Below, piece after piece: positions 1 through 10,692 of a stretch of DNA of 64,000 nucleotides. The position numbers and the translations under genes are program-made. The stretch lies in contig NC_023758.2 of NCBI RefSeq assembly GCF_000499845.2, forward strand, positions 19,420,034 through 19,484,033, read 5' to 3'. Position 1 is the first letter of the stretch. Each line of letters begins with the position of its first letter. The notes beneath the pieces are model-generated. The model saw only the letters and a list, made by a program, of their open reading frames with translations. It was not told the origin of the DNA and made no database searches. This DNA is from Phaseolus vulgaris (lineage: Eukaryota; Streptophyta; Magnoliopsida; Fabales; Fabaceae).

Positions 1-600
1 TATATATATATATATGGTTTTATATATTCATATATGTGAGATTACACTAGTTTATTGTGTTATGTATGCTTGTGTGTTCTTTTCAACTGTGTTGATTATG
101 TATTACACATTAGCATATGATATTTCAGGGAGGAAAATTTCAGCAGAGTACTTTGACAAGATGGGCAATGAGTTTATTTATTTTTTTCTTGATATGTATA
201 TATATGCAATTTTAAAAAAAAATATTTTTTGAAGAGAGAATTTAAGTGTAAGGTAATGTGGCTCTTAGTGGGATGTTATTTTTTTTTTTTTTGTATTAGA
301 ACAAGTTGTGCCTTAAGTTTGGTTGTTCATGGTGTGTGTTTAATAAGTTCATATGATTGCTTGAGAGTTTTGAGATAATTTTTAAACCCTTCTCTTATGT
401 TATATAAAATTGCGCCTAAACTTTCTACTCACCCAACCATTTTCTGAAATAAGCCAAATAGTAAAGACTTTCGAAATGATGACTAATTTATTCAACAACA
501 AAACATGGTCTTGACTTATAAACACTAAGTGTTTATGCATTATTGGGAGATAATCAAGATGATTGCAATGACTCCATCTTTTAGTCATCCCTAAGAGTAG
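1..600. other. AT-rich spacer, no gene seen
   Basis: The window opens in a short TA microsatellite (about 1-15). The rest is AT-rich with homopolymer runs (T run near 280) and stop codons in every frame. Short open frames here have no recognisable domain. I see no gene or RNA. Confidence 0.6.
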
Positions 601-985
601 TTGGGACAAACTAAGTTCACAAGACACAATCCTCCAAAGTTCAATGGCTATACCACTCTTGACTACATCACAAAAAAGGATAAGATTTTCAATGGAACGT
701 TCTGTCATAAAGATAAGAAACTGGTTTTTACAACCTATTTGCAATCAAGTGAAACAAAATTTTGGTGAAGGGGATGATAAAGGTTAGGAACGAAGTAATT
801 TACTAGGAGATATTTAGAGTAAGGCTCTTAGAGAAATACTTCCCAACAAGATTTGTAGAGGACATTGAGTTTCTTAAGCTTGATGCCATATGTTCTTATC
901 GAAAAGGAATACAACTCTATCAAGGTGAAAAAATAGTATTTCTAAGAAATCGAGTTTATACTCTAAAGTTTGATCACCGAGTTGT
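601..985 (+). pseudogene. Decayed Ty3/gypsy gag fragment
   Basis: Two plus-strand blocks translate to gag-like text. Positions 601-740 contain FTRHNPPKFNG, which resembles the capsid start F-x-R-x-x-P-P-x-F-x-G of plant gypsy gag. Positions 813-885 contain RLLEKYFPTRF followed by EDIEFLKL, which resembles the FRRRFLEKYFP...EFLEL block that follows the capsid tryptophans. Several stops and frame changes lie between and after them. No LTR, protease or pol was found nearby, so this is a bare relic. The gag call rests on motif resemblance; the clade cannot be named. Confidence 0.55.
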
Positions 986-2371
986 TGATGAAGTTTGATA
1001 GGAGAATCACCTATAGAAGATTTTTCGATGTTTAAGTCAATAAGAGCTAAAGAAATTATAAAATATAAGTATATAGGTGAATAAGAAAATTGAATGAGTA
1101 CTTGTAAAAAACCGATATGTATTTATAAGCTTTTGAATCTTAATTAAAATATTCAAAAAAATGTTTAAAACAAATAAAAAATATAATTAATTATTGAATA
1201 TTTGACCATTCAATTAATTATAACTACATATATGAGTTATACGGACATAAGTACCTAGCCAAATTCTATACTTAATTACTTTTAATGTTTTTTGTTTTTC
1301 CTTAATTAAATCTTTAACCTTTTATGTGTGATGAAAAACTTTTGATAATGTGTAATAACTATTAATAATGTGTAAAGTGAAACATATGGTATATTGGCAT
1401 GCGGTGCAAAGGATCATACTCTCTAATTTAGAGGTGAATTAATTTTGACTTGCCCAAGTTATTACACAATAGAGATAAAGAAAAAGAGAGTTATAATTGA
1501 GTGGAGGATGCAACTAGTAAGATTGTGATTGCTATTGGATAATGCATATATTCGTTCTTGATAACATTACCTTAATATGGAAGTGAGAGTAAAGAACCTT
1601 TTAAAGATTATAAAAATGAAAAGGATCCACCATCCCCAAACTTCATCATTTTGCCAATGCTTTTATAATTCTTTACTCCGTTTATAATTTTCCCACCACT
1701 CTAGAGTGTTGTATAAGAATTATCAAAATTATCTTAGAATTTAGAGGAAAACAGTTATTATAAGACTAAATTGTTCCGTTTGTTAAAAAAAATGTCATTA
1801 ATAATTCAACTATAAAACGATAAATAACTTATCTAATTTCACAAGCATTAATAATTTAAAATAAAAACTATAAAATTGTAACTGTCAACACAGTAAACAC
1901 TATACAGTGACATACAATTTACTTTTTATTGCTTCAGTTAGACAATAAGCAATAAGTATTGATGTAAAGGGAGAAGGAAAGTTGTAAGAAAACGTTATCT
2001 TGTTATTATGAAATATTAAATAATTAAAAGAAATATTTTGCAAACATGTTATCATTACTTTACAATGTAAAAAATATTAGGTAATTCTATAGTATAAAAT
2101 CACGAAGCCGCATTATTGAATAACGCACTTTAAAGAATTATTTTATCCCTTACATGCACGACTTCTTCTACATTAAACATTTTTTTTCTTAATTTGTAAT
2201 TTTTATTCCTTTCAGAAACATTATTTTATTTATCTATTAAATCATTTATCACAGTTTGAATCCTAATTTGAATTAATTTTTTGTGACTTAAATTGTTGAC
2301 ATACTATATTAATGAAATTGATGCTGATAAAAAGATTATTAATGAAATTGATGTATTTTTAATTTCATGAT
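986..2371. other. AT-rich intergenic DNA
   Basis: Long AT-rich stretch with A and T runs and no coding frame of note. No promoter, RNA gene or repeat family can be supported. Confidence 0.6.
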
Positions 2372-2502
2372 TGTATCGACCAGTCCTCGAGCGTCGTTGA
2401 CCACTAATACTATTGGTGTCACGTAAGCAGGGTCCCACGAGCGGCGTGGGCCAGTGTCTCACAAAGTACGTGCACCAAGGAACCAAAGAGTGCTCAGACA
2501 TC
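2372..2502 (+). repeat. LTR fragment of Tat family A, 5' end only
   Basis: The segment starts TGTATCGACCAGTCC and then follows, with few differences, the first part of the family A LTR seen reversed at 15,968 and 10,481. Shared blocks include CGTCGTTGACCACTA, GTCACGTAAGC, CCCACGAGC and CAAGGAACCAAAG. Similarity stops near 2502. It is GC-rich against an AT-rich background. No internal retroelement sequence is next to it, so it is a truncated LTR scrap. Confidence 0.7.
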
Positions 2503-3418
2503 AATATTTTCCATGTTGACTCATGCTTTCCATGTTTAGCTCACACCTTTCATGTTAAATCCTCTCCACTCCTAGGCTGCCATGTGGACGTCCATGTGCC
2601 CCATGCCAAGGTAATTTTCATCCTCTAATATACCATAGACGTTTTAGGGTTACATTGGGCTCAAAGAATCTCAATTGTTACCATAACTAGACACTTTTAA
2701 CCCCAACTAGACCTATTTTACTATTGATCCAAATACAAACCCAAAAAACCTATGCTACTTGGCCCAAATATTTGGTCAAATTATTTTATGCTATTAGGCC
2801 CAATACATGGTCCATGAAATCGTAAACAACTTTATACAATTTATTTAAGCTAAAGCTTGACCTAAAAATAATGTTGACTAGTCAGTCAAAACTCAGTCTT
2901 CCTGTGTTTTTCTTACCAAAGCTTTAGTTTATATTTTGATGAGTTGGAAGTCTTTCTAGATATGTTTGTACATTTCTTCATCCTAGAGTTGACTCTTGAT
3001 AAAGCCTACAAAAATAAACAAAAATCCAATTATATCCATATTTATAAATAAATCCATAAACAACCTCTAGGTCTTCAGCTTAAAATATTCTACCAACTTT
3101 GGACTTCTTTAATTTATTTTTCAGAATCACAGTGATCAACGAATAAAGAACAACGATTAGAAAATACTAGATTATGATTTTCTCTTCTCTAAATAAATTT
3201 TAAAAGAGATAAGAAAATTAACTTTTACGGTTACTTTACCGACTTTGGACTTCTTTAATTTAATTTCCAGTATGACAGTAATGAAGGAACACGGAATGGT
3301 ATGCACAATACAATACATGTTACTAATTTGCCAAGAATCCGTGGTTATTTAGCTAATGTTTGTACAACTGAAAACTAAACAAAGAAAGGCCTTAATAATA
3401 GGAACATAGGAAATAAGA
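2503..3418. other. AT-rich spacer downstream of the glucanase gene
   Basis: No coding frame of note. The 3' untranslated region of the minus-strand glucanase gene must lie in the right part, close to 3418, but no clear polyadenylation site can be assigned. Confidence 0.5.
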
Positions 3419-5623
3419 TTAGAAAAAAGTGAAACAAATTATAATTTGAACACAAATAAATAAGTGATTGTTGTGAAAGGCAGGTGTTAGTGAGGCAGCT
3501 CTGTCGGGCTTTCTGGCTGTCAGCCCTGTAGCGGTGGCGGCATCTGGATACGTACATGTCTGGGAACCTGCCACCCCACACACACAATACTTTTCTCATT
3601 AAAGAAAAAAAAAAAGAGAACAAAGGAGTGTAGTAGAACACACAAGAGAAGAGAACACCATGCACATTGAATTTTGAATAACAGAACTTACTAGGGTCGG
3701 TGTAAGTGATGAGTCCGGTGTGGCCGAAATCGCAATCGAAATCGTGACCACCAGATGCTTGGTAATATGCGTTCATGGCATATGCCGCGTGGGACCTAAT
3801 TGTATTGGGCTTAAAGCATGGCCCAACGTCCTTAATGGGCCCACACTCTATTCCACTGCTGCTACAAACAAAGTCAATGTTTGCCTGCAACGCTGCTTCA
3901 CTCGCATCCCTTCTTGGTACGCACCATTTCTTCTTTGAAGACGACGAAGAAAGAGGTGACTCTGATGGTGTTAATGCAGTGGGTCCAGATGCTGGACCTG
4001 CTGCCTGAATTAGACCAATTGCAAGTTTAACTCTTAAAATCTCTTCATCCATTCATTCTTTATTTCACATCGTTAACAAGAAAAAATAACTCAACCAATG
4101 TATTCAGTATTCATCAGTAACAGAATTCTAATTTAGAAAATCCACATTTTTATTCCTATTGGAAACATTTTAAAAATGCATTAAAATTATACTACAAAAA
4201 TGTAAACAACAGACTTTTATAATTTTGTTTTTACCTTAATTAATAGTCTTAGGAAATTAATTGTGGTTATAAAAGCCATTATTATGTTACAATGTGATGC
4301 ATTACTTAATACCATAAATGAATGATGAAGGGGACCATCGTGCCATTTCTAGTTAGTTGTAGAAACTATAAAGTTTCAAGAGAAAAAATGGTTGATATAT
4401 ACATGCTTTTAGTTTTATTGCTTCTTCATATAATTAAAATATATTGCTGATAAAAAAAAAATATAATTAAAATATAATTTGTCCTCTTGAAGTAAGGTGT
4501 ACTGCATATAGAGTGATGAAAAGTTGGCATATTTGTAAAATGGAAAAAAAAAAAAAAGTACCTCTCTGGCAATGAAGTCGTCGAGGTGGTAAACAGGGGT
4601 AAGATCGGGATTAAACAAGCCATAATTACGCTCAGAAACTGTGGGCTTGAGATTCTCATTGAAGAGGGAGAAGATGAAAGTCTCGAAAGTCCTATTAGGC
4701 ATGAGAGGGGTCCCTTTACCAGAGTTAACGTGCTTCATAAGATTCCCGTTATACGACGCCGCATTGTCAAAACTCGCACCCGCTTCGTTCGTCTCACCAA
4801 CAGAGGGCCAACCCGTTTCGGCCACCACCAGTTCCACGTCCTCATACCCAAGTTTCTTCATCGCCCAGAAAATCGCGTCCATTTGCGCGTCGAACATGTT
4901 CGTATAGTTCACTGACGTCGCCGCATCCCAAACGCCGCCGTTTGGTTTGAAGAGCGCGTAGTTCAGGCTCTCGGCTCGGCTCGGGTCGAAGCCGAAGAAC
5001 GGATACGGGTTGACCATGAAGGGGGACTTTGTTCGCCGGTGGAACTCCAGAATCGGTGCAAAAATGGCTTTGTCGTAGCCGCGGCGGAACGAGGCGGCGC
5101 TAGGAGGCTCTGAAGAAGCCAGGATCCCGAGTGAGTGAGGGGTTGAGACTTGAACGGCGGTGAGGTTGGCGAGGGAGAGGGCGTCGTGGAGGGATTTCAT
5201 AGTTGGAAGAATGTGCGCGATTAGGGTTTTGTCGGAGGTGGCGAGAACCTCGTTCCCGACCGCAATACGCGTCACGGCGGTTTGCGGGAGGAAGGGGAGG
5301 ATGTTTTCGGAGAGCCACGCTTGCGCGGCAGGGAGCGTCGAGAGGGAGGGGATGGCGGCGTTCGGCACAGTGACGGTTATGGAGATTCCGGTGCCGGCGA
5401 AGGCGCGGAGCATGTCGGGGTTGGCGTCGAAGAGTTTAACGCGGTCGATGGTTGTTTGAGATTTGATGAAGGCGGCCACAGTGGAGGGCGGTGGGAGGTT
5501 GTCTGCCACCGTGCCATAGTTGACGCCGATTTTGGTGGTGTAGGAAGCGTAAAGTTGTGGGAAGAGGGTGCATGCTAAGAGAAGCAGAAGGGAGTGACGT
5601 GAAGATGGTTGAGTTTGAGCCAT
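3419..5623 (-). CDS. Glucan endo-1,3-beta-glucosidase, GH17 plus X8 domain, three exons
   Basis: GH17 enzymes hydrolyse internal beta-1,3-glucan (callose) links, usually at the cell wall or plasmodesmata. Proposed exons are 5623-4562, 4004-3692 and 3543-3419, giving 499 residues. The start at 5623 (MAQTQ) is preferred over the in-frame ATG at 5656 because a signal peptide follows it directly ([10 protein letters not shown], cleavage near residue 27). The GH17 domain covers about 30-350, with the acid/base in VGNEVLA (E125) and the nucleophile in VVAETGWPS (E269). Exon 2 encodes a Ser/Pro linker and an X8 (CBM43) domain beginning WCVP (W381) with spaced cysteines (DFVC, IEC, GPC, FDC). Splice sites read GAG/GTACTT, TTCAG/GCAG and CCTA/GTAAGT. 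Exon 3 is least certain: it gives a polar stretch and a short hydrophobic tail, compatible with a GPI signal. Without it, reading through the second donor would give a different tail. Confidence 0.87.
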
Positions 5624-6078
5624 GAAAGAGAGTGTTCGTGGGAACGATGTGTGCACGCGCGCGTTGTTTCATTGAATAAATTGAGAAACTGTAACATTCG
5701 GTGGATCCCAGTTTAGGTTCCAACACAACATCGTTCCAAGATTTTGCTTTCACAACATTCTGCCGCTGTTCGTTCTTCTGTTAGATTTTCTACATAAAAT
5801 GTTGGTTTATTAATCTTACTCAGATACCTTGTTTTTCTTTAAAGAAAATGATAATTCTAATTTTTTTTTTTATGTGATGAGTTTAAAAATAAAAATATAT
5901 AATAAAAAGTAAATTTATAATTAAATAATATTAAAAATTATAATGTTATTGTATAAAAATTATAATTAGTTAATATATCATTGTTTTTTTAATGATATTT
6001 TACATACGAGATTTTGTTATTTTTTTTTCTACGTCGAAGAACTTATAATTTTAAATTCATTAAAATAAAATTTGAAAT
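5624..6078. other. Spacer upstream of the glucanase gene
   Basis: Holds the presumed promoter and 5' leader of the minus-strand glucanase gene. The first 150 bases are of mixed composition; 5830-6060 is very AT-rich. No TATA box can be chosen with confidence. Confidence 0.5.
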
Positions 6079-7480
6079 TGTTCTTCAATGGGTGTTGGGG
6101 CTTAGAGAACGATTACTCTGCTTTTTCCTTTGGCTGGTCATTGTCACTCTCAGCTTCCTGCTCCGCCTTTCTCCTCTCGATCGTCTGATCTCACAGGCTG
6201 GGATGATACTTGCAGAAGGCACTCCGACGATCAAGTTAGTCAGAGTGTCGGCACTCGGTTGTCAGAGTACTGTAGATAATGACGTACTTGATTCTTGGAA
6301 TTTGTGCTATTTATATTACCTTAATGGGCCTTCGTTGGTGGGCCGGATTAGGAGGTTGGTTCATGTTTAGGATTGTGCTAAAAAGCTCTTCATGTTTATG
6401 GATTAACCCTGCTCACTTGCTCAACCCATGGTTCTTCATCATGGGTCGGTCGGCCACGCGTCGTCACGTGACCTTTTTATCGTGGTTGAGTGGTCAAATG
6501 GCTTGGGTTCCTGACCGACCCACTGGTTCGGTCGTGCCAATACACTTGCCCCCCAGACTCAAGAGCTGATACATCCGAAGAGTCTGAGAATTGGGTGTCG
6601 TTCAGTGGTGTGATGATGGGTGATGTGACTGGAGGCGACACCTAAACGGGTTATGTGACGCACATTTATGAGGGGGTTTTTGGGCGCCAAATGACGTGGA
6701 CCGTTGGATCAAGCACATCCAACGATTGAGATTTTTGTGACGTTTGGGCTTCTGAGACGTCCTCGAGAAATAGGGTCTGTCAATAGTAGCTTCTCACACT
6801 TCATTATTGACATTGTGCTCTAAGTCCCGAACGGATGTTGTCGATTTGTGCTGCTATCTTCGTTCTCCTAAGGTTAGTGATGTCTTCTCATTCTCGTCAT
6901 ACATCATCCTCTTCATCTCAGCCAACTTTTTCTGTAGGGTCATCAGCATTGCCGCTTGATCTGCCTCTAACATCCTCTTGCTTGCCATGCTTCGGGTTGA
7001 TACCATCTACCAATGCTTCTTCACACTTATCCTCTCGGCCCCACGGTGGGCGCCAAATGTTCTCAAACGGGTGTTGGGGCCTAAATAACGATTGTTCTGC
7101 TCCTCCCTTCAGTCAGTCGTGGTCACTATGAGTTTCTTGCTCCGCCTTCCTCCTCTCGGTCGTCTGATCTCACAGAGATGGTACCTACTGAAGGCTCTCC
7201 AACGATTAAGTCAGTTAGGGTGTCGGCACTCAGTTGTCAGAGTACTGTAGATAATGACGTAACTGATTCTTGGAATTTGTGTTATTTATATTACTTTAAT
7301 GGGGTTTCGTTGGTGGGTCAGATAAGGAGGTTGGTTCATGTTTAGGGTTATGCTAAACAACTCTTAATTATGGATGAACCTTGTGACTTGATCAACCCAT
7401 GGCTCGTCGTCATGGGTTGGTCGGCCACGTGTCGTCATGTGACTTTCTTATCGTGATTGAGTGGTTGAGTGGCCCAAGCT
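6079..7480 (-). mobile_element. Short internally deleted Tat-type LTR element
   Basis: Two direct repeats flank a core of only about 514 bases. The left repeat (6079-6544, the 3' LTR on the minus strand) reads TGTATTGG...GAACA. The right repeat starts at 7059 and can be followed to about 7480, where it is cut by gag sequence. Just inside the right repeat lies a primer site (7038-7058, minus strand) starting TTTGGCGCCCACCGTGG. A purine tract (GGGGGGCAAG, minus strand, 6545-6555) lies just inside the left repeat. The core holds a gag-like coiled-coil scrap (around 6900-6960, minus strand, TLQKKLAEMKRMM) and no protease or pol. It is therefore non-autonomous, either a deletion derivative or TRIM-like. 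Confidence 0.75.
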
Positions 7481-7484
7481 TCTT

Positions 7485-7976
7485 GTCAATCTTGGGGGGT
7501 ATCTTCAGCCTCTCCACTATGTTGCAGATAGCGATGAGGTCCTTCAACTCTACCATGAAGTCGTGCCTTGGTGGCACGTTCTCCCTTTCACGCCCCTTGG
7601 TTTGAGGCTTTCTTGGTTGATAGGGCTGCTGCTTCGCGGGGGCCTTCTTCTCTATCGTTGCCTCATGCACCCTTAGGGTTTGAGGTCGACCTGACGCACG
7701 CGGGCGCATGGGAACCACACACGTGCGCTTCTCGTCAACCTCCCTTTCCCCCGCAATATGTGCCACCGCGCGATGCCTTATCTCGGCGAAAGTCTTGGGA
7801 CGGTTTCTGATGAGCGATTTTCGCTGAAAGACCCTGGCACAATGCCCTTTCTGAATGCGGGCACCATCATCGTTTCGTCCTTGATGTTCAATCTCACCAC
7901 CTGTGCTCCGAAACGGTGAAGGAACTCCTTCAGGGACTCCCCCTGATATTGTCTTATGTCAAAGAGATCATAAGAG
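7485..7976 (-). pseudogene. Tat family A gag, C-terminal part
   Basis: The minus strand encodes the second half of a Tat gag: a capsid end (HRFGAQVV-like, LKEFLH), the KG(I/M)-x-P(G)-FSE-x-L type block, then ENVPPRHDFMVELKDLIA and KIDKKLGP. It ends abruptly at 7480 against an LTR, so the last part of gag is gone. It continues the gag at 9421-10036; the two were one unit before the solo LTR inserted at 7977. The same sequence at 14,300-14,440 confirms the join. Confidence 0.75.
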
Positions 7977-9415
7977 TGTTGAAGATGGATGAAGCCTATT
8001 CTCTACCTAGTGTTAGTGTGTGTTTGATGTAGAAAATAGCTAGTTTGTTTTGAAGTTTGTAATAGGTTTAAATGATCTTGTATGTAGGCTTGTGTATGTG
8101 TAAGGTTGCCTTTTGCTACATGATCTATCCTAGATGCCTAACTAAGCCTAGATCAAGCACATGAAATGGTTAAAAGTTTTTCCAAAAGCTTTTTAGAGTT
8201 TTCTCCTAAAATCAGGATACTACACAAAAATAAATCTGTTTCTCTGTAAAAGAACATGTTTATTCTTTGGTCTGCTGAAAGGATTTTCGAAATTTAGTTA
8301 GGGCACCAAAGGTACAACTCAGACAGTTATTTCAGTTAGCTGAGTTGGCAGTTTTCACAAAATAAATCTGTTAAGTTCAAAACTGAATCTGTTGTTTTCA
8401 TAACAACTTTTCAACTGTTTTTTGAAAAGAAGTTAGAAACTGTTTTCTATATAAAGAAAAGTCTCTCTCACATGAAAGGATGCTGAGCAATTACGTTTTG
8501 ACAGAGATCAAACACTTTCTGTGTGAGGAGAAGGATTGAAAAGGTTTTTGAAAGGTTTTCCAAAGGGATTTTTCAAGTGCGCTTGTTCTAGGAAACCTTT
8601 GATCTTGGTGAAGGTGCTGGTGCAGTTCTGCAGCAAATTGAACTACTGGTTTTGAGTTCTTGCATCTTCTTTTCAGGTGTAATCTTTCCTTTATTTTGGT
8701 TTGTAAAGGTGTAAGTGTTAGTCACTCCTTGATAGGGTTTCTTGGAGTGCAAGGTGTGCTGAAATAGGGTTTTTTCAGCATTGGTTGTGTTGTTCTTGTA
8801 GTGTTCAAGAACTGGTGTGATTGTAAGTGATTGATACTGTTTCTTAGTGAATTCCACCTTGGAGTAAGGTGAAACTGGATGTAGCTCTGTATAAGTGAAC
8901 CAGTATAAAAACTTGCGTACCTTTTCTTCTCATCCCTGCACTCATTTCTGGTTTTGCTTAATTCTGTCAAGAACTAAATCTGTTCTTTTGAAATTGAATC
9001 TGTTAATTATGGGTTTAAGTAAAAACTGTTCTTCCTGATTTGTTAAAGCTCTCTAATCATAAACAAGGCAGTTGTATATGATGTTTTAATTGATCTGTGA
9101 ACAAATAGTCTATTCATTAAAACCTGGGAAAGATTCATTCTCTTTAAAACCTTGTGTTGAATGAATGTGATTGTTTTCTGAGCATAGCTGTATTCTTCAT
9201 ACTCATAATATCCAACTAATCTGATTCTGTTATAATCCTGTGTTGATCACAATTTCAATTTGAGCAAATTCAAATTGTGCCAGACTGCTCTGAAGAATCA
9301 ATCTAAAAACAATATGTTCTTTAGAGACTGCTATGAAAATTGTGTGTTCTTGTGAAAATTTTATAAGCTCAATTCACCCCTCCCCTCTTGAACTTAGACA
9401 CTAATAGACCCAACA
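7977..9415 (+). mobile_element. Solo LTR, Ty1/copia Sirevirus-like
   Basis: A 1439-base block starts TGTTGAAG and ends CCCAACA and is flanked by a 5-base target duplication AAGAG (7972-7976 and 9416-9420). The related copy at about 14,430 has a single AAGAG and no insert, so it is a natural empty site. A TATA box (TATATAAA, 8448-8455) sets the orientation as plus. The right end reads CAATTCACCCCTCCCCTCTTG, typical of copia Sirevirus LTR ends. No internal domain or second LTR is present, so this is a solo LTR left by recombination. Short repeats of AAATCTGTT recur inside it. Confidence 0.88.
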
Positions 9416-9420
9416 AAGAG

Positions 9421-10036
9421 ATGGGGGGGGATTCGTGATGTACTGTGCTCTAAACAACTTAGTGAGTTGTGGGAACGACGTCACGTGGCCATCAGGGAGG
9501 CTGATGAATCAATCCATCGTTGTTCCCACTAGGGTGCTCATGAACAGCTTGCATCTCATCGCATCGGAGCCCCCAACCATCATCATCTGCGTATGGAAAG
9601 TCGTGAGATGGGCCTCTGGGTCCTCCGTACCAGTGAAGGTAACTTTGGGTCCTACAAACGTGGCTGGTATCACGACATCCATGATGTCTTGCGAGAACGA
9701 CATCGGAAACTCCCTGGGCGGCGTCATGGGTTCTTGATCTTCCTCCTCGCGTTCGCCTGCCTGATTTTGCAGATCCCTACGCAATTCCTCATTCGATCGG
9801 CGTGGTTCTTCATTTGTTGCTCGCGACGCAGCCAAATCAGCCTGGATGCGTTCTTGGTTTGCTCTTGACACAACCACTTCTTCTTGAAGGGCCTGCATTG
9901 TTTCCATAACCTGTTGCAGGGTGAGCCTTTCGTCCCTGTTTGGTGCAATAGATCCCTGCCTCGTATTTCTCATCTTCTCGATCTTTCTGGTTCTTGTTGG
10001 TGGGACAATGTTTTGTATCGTGCCCAACGATGGCCC
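9421..10036 (-). pseudogene. Tat family A gag, N-terminal part (copy 1)
   Basis: Starts at 9973 with MRNTRQGS, then a coiled coil (LQQVMETMQALQEE, NEELRRDLQ) and the capsid start with FTGTEDPEAHLTTFHTQMM. It runs left into the target site of the solo LTR. A near-identical copy lies at 14,440-14,994. The frame is open through this part; the element is dead because the rest of gag is cut and pol is missing. Confidence 0.8.
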
Positions 10037-10040
10037 CAAA

Positions 10041-10481
10041 TGTTCCCGTCGGTTGACCGAAAACGTCTTCGTGCGTCTACGATAATCTCACGCCCAAAAA
10101 TCCCTGCGTCCACTCGTGCTCTCCTTCCTATTGAACACCTGAAAACACAAAGACAAAGGGCGCCCTAGAGGTCGTTTGCACTCCGACGCTCAAGTCAATC
10201 TTAGGGCTAGGAAACACCAAAACTGTTTAGCGTAAGGCTCTGCTGTGTGTGTTAAGAGGTGCAAATGAATAGCGTACCTTACTAAGTTTGTTACTTCCAT
10301 TTATATAGCCTAGGGTTTCCACTGTTTCCGTTACCCAAAATCAGCTTCCTCAGGGGGTGGGCCCCAGTGCCTCTGTTACCCACTCTTAGGATAACCTAGG
10401 GCGTGGGGTTCCCTAACTGGAGTGCAACCTCTGACAGGATGACCACTAGTTGTCAACGACGCCCAAGGACTGGTCGGTATA
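10041..10481 (-). repeat. Family A LTR, internally deleted, shared by two internal regions
   Basis: On the minus strand the LTR starts at 10,481 (TATACCGACC, once TGTACC) and ends ...GAACA at 10,041. A mutated primer site (TTTGGGGCCATCG) follows at 10,040-10,021 and leads into gag. A purine tract (GAGACTGGGTGGCTTG) precedes it at 10,482-10,500. It thus serves as 3' LTR for the antisense-gene side and as 5' LTR for the gag at 9973. TATATAAA is at 10,307-10,300. Compared with 15,063-15,968 it lacks about 430 internal bases. Confidence 0.8.
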
Positions 10482-10599
10482 CAAGCCACCCAGTCTCGAG
10501 CGGTAACTTGTTCGGCGAAGAGAATAAGTTCTCGCCTTTGGCGACCTACGTGAATAGCGCGCCGAAGTGACGCCTCTCTGAGCCTGTTTTAACTGCGCA

Positions 10600-10692
10600 C
10601 ACGTGTTTTGAACAACGACCAAGACTTAACGTCGCTTGTGCTTCTTAGTTTACATTAAGTATTCAAAAACGCGCGCTTCCAATCACTGTTCC
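10600..10692 (+). promoter_or_regulatory. Promoter-like block of the antisense gene, element A
   Basis: In order on the plus strand: G-box CACGTG at 10,600-10,605, TATTCAAA at 10,660-10,667 followed by a GCGCGC block, and CACTGTTCC at 10,684-10,692. The TATTCAAA-to-CACTGTTCC distance is 24 bases, fitting a TATA-to-start distance. The same three parts recur upstream of the antisense genes of elements B and C. Function is inferred from order and conservation. Confidence 0.4.

Noticed and set aside
4586..5578. Several plus-strand open frames of 70-110 codons
   Set aside because: They lie opposite the GC-rich GH17 exon and have no domain; shadows of the real gene.
6835..7131. Plus-strand Ser-rich protein between the short-element LTRs
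   Set aside because: It is the antisense of the gag scrap and runs through the primer site into the LTR.
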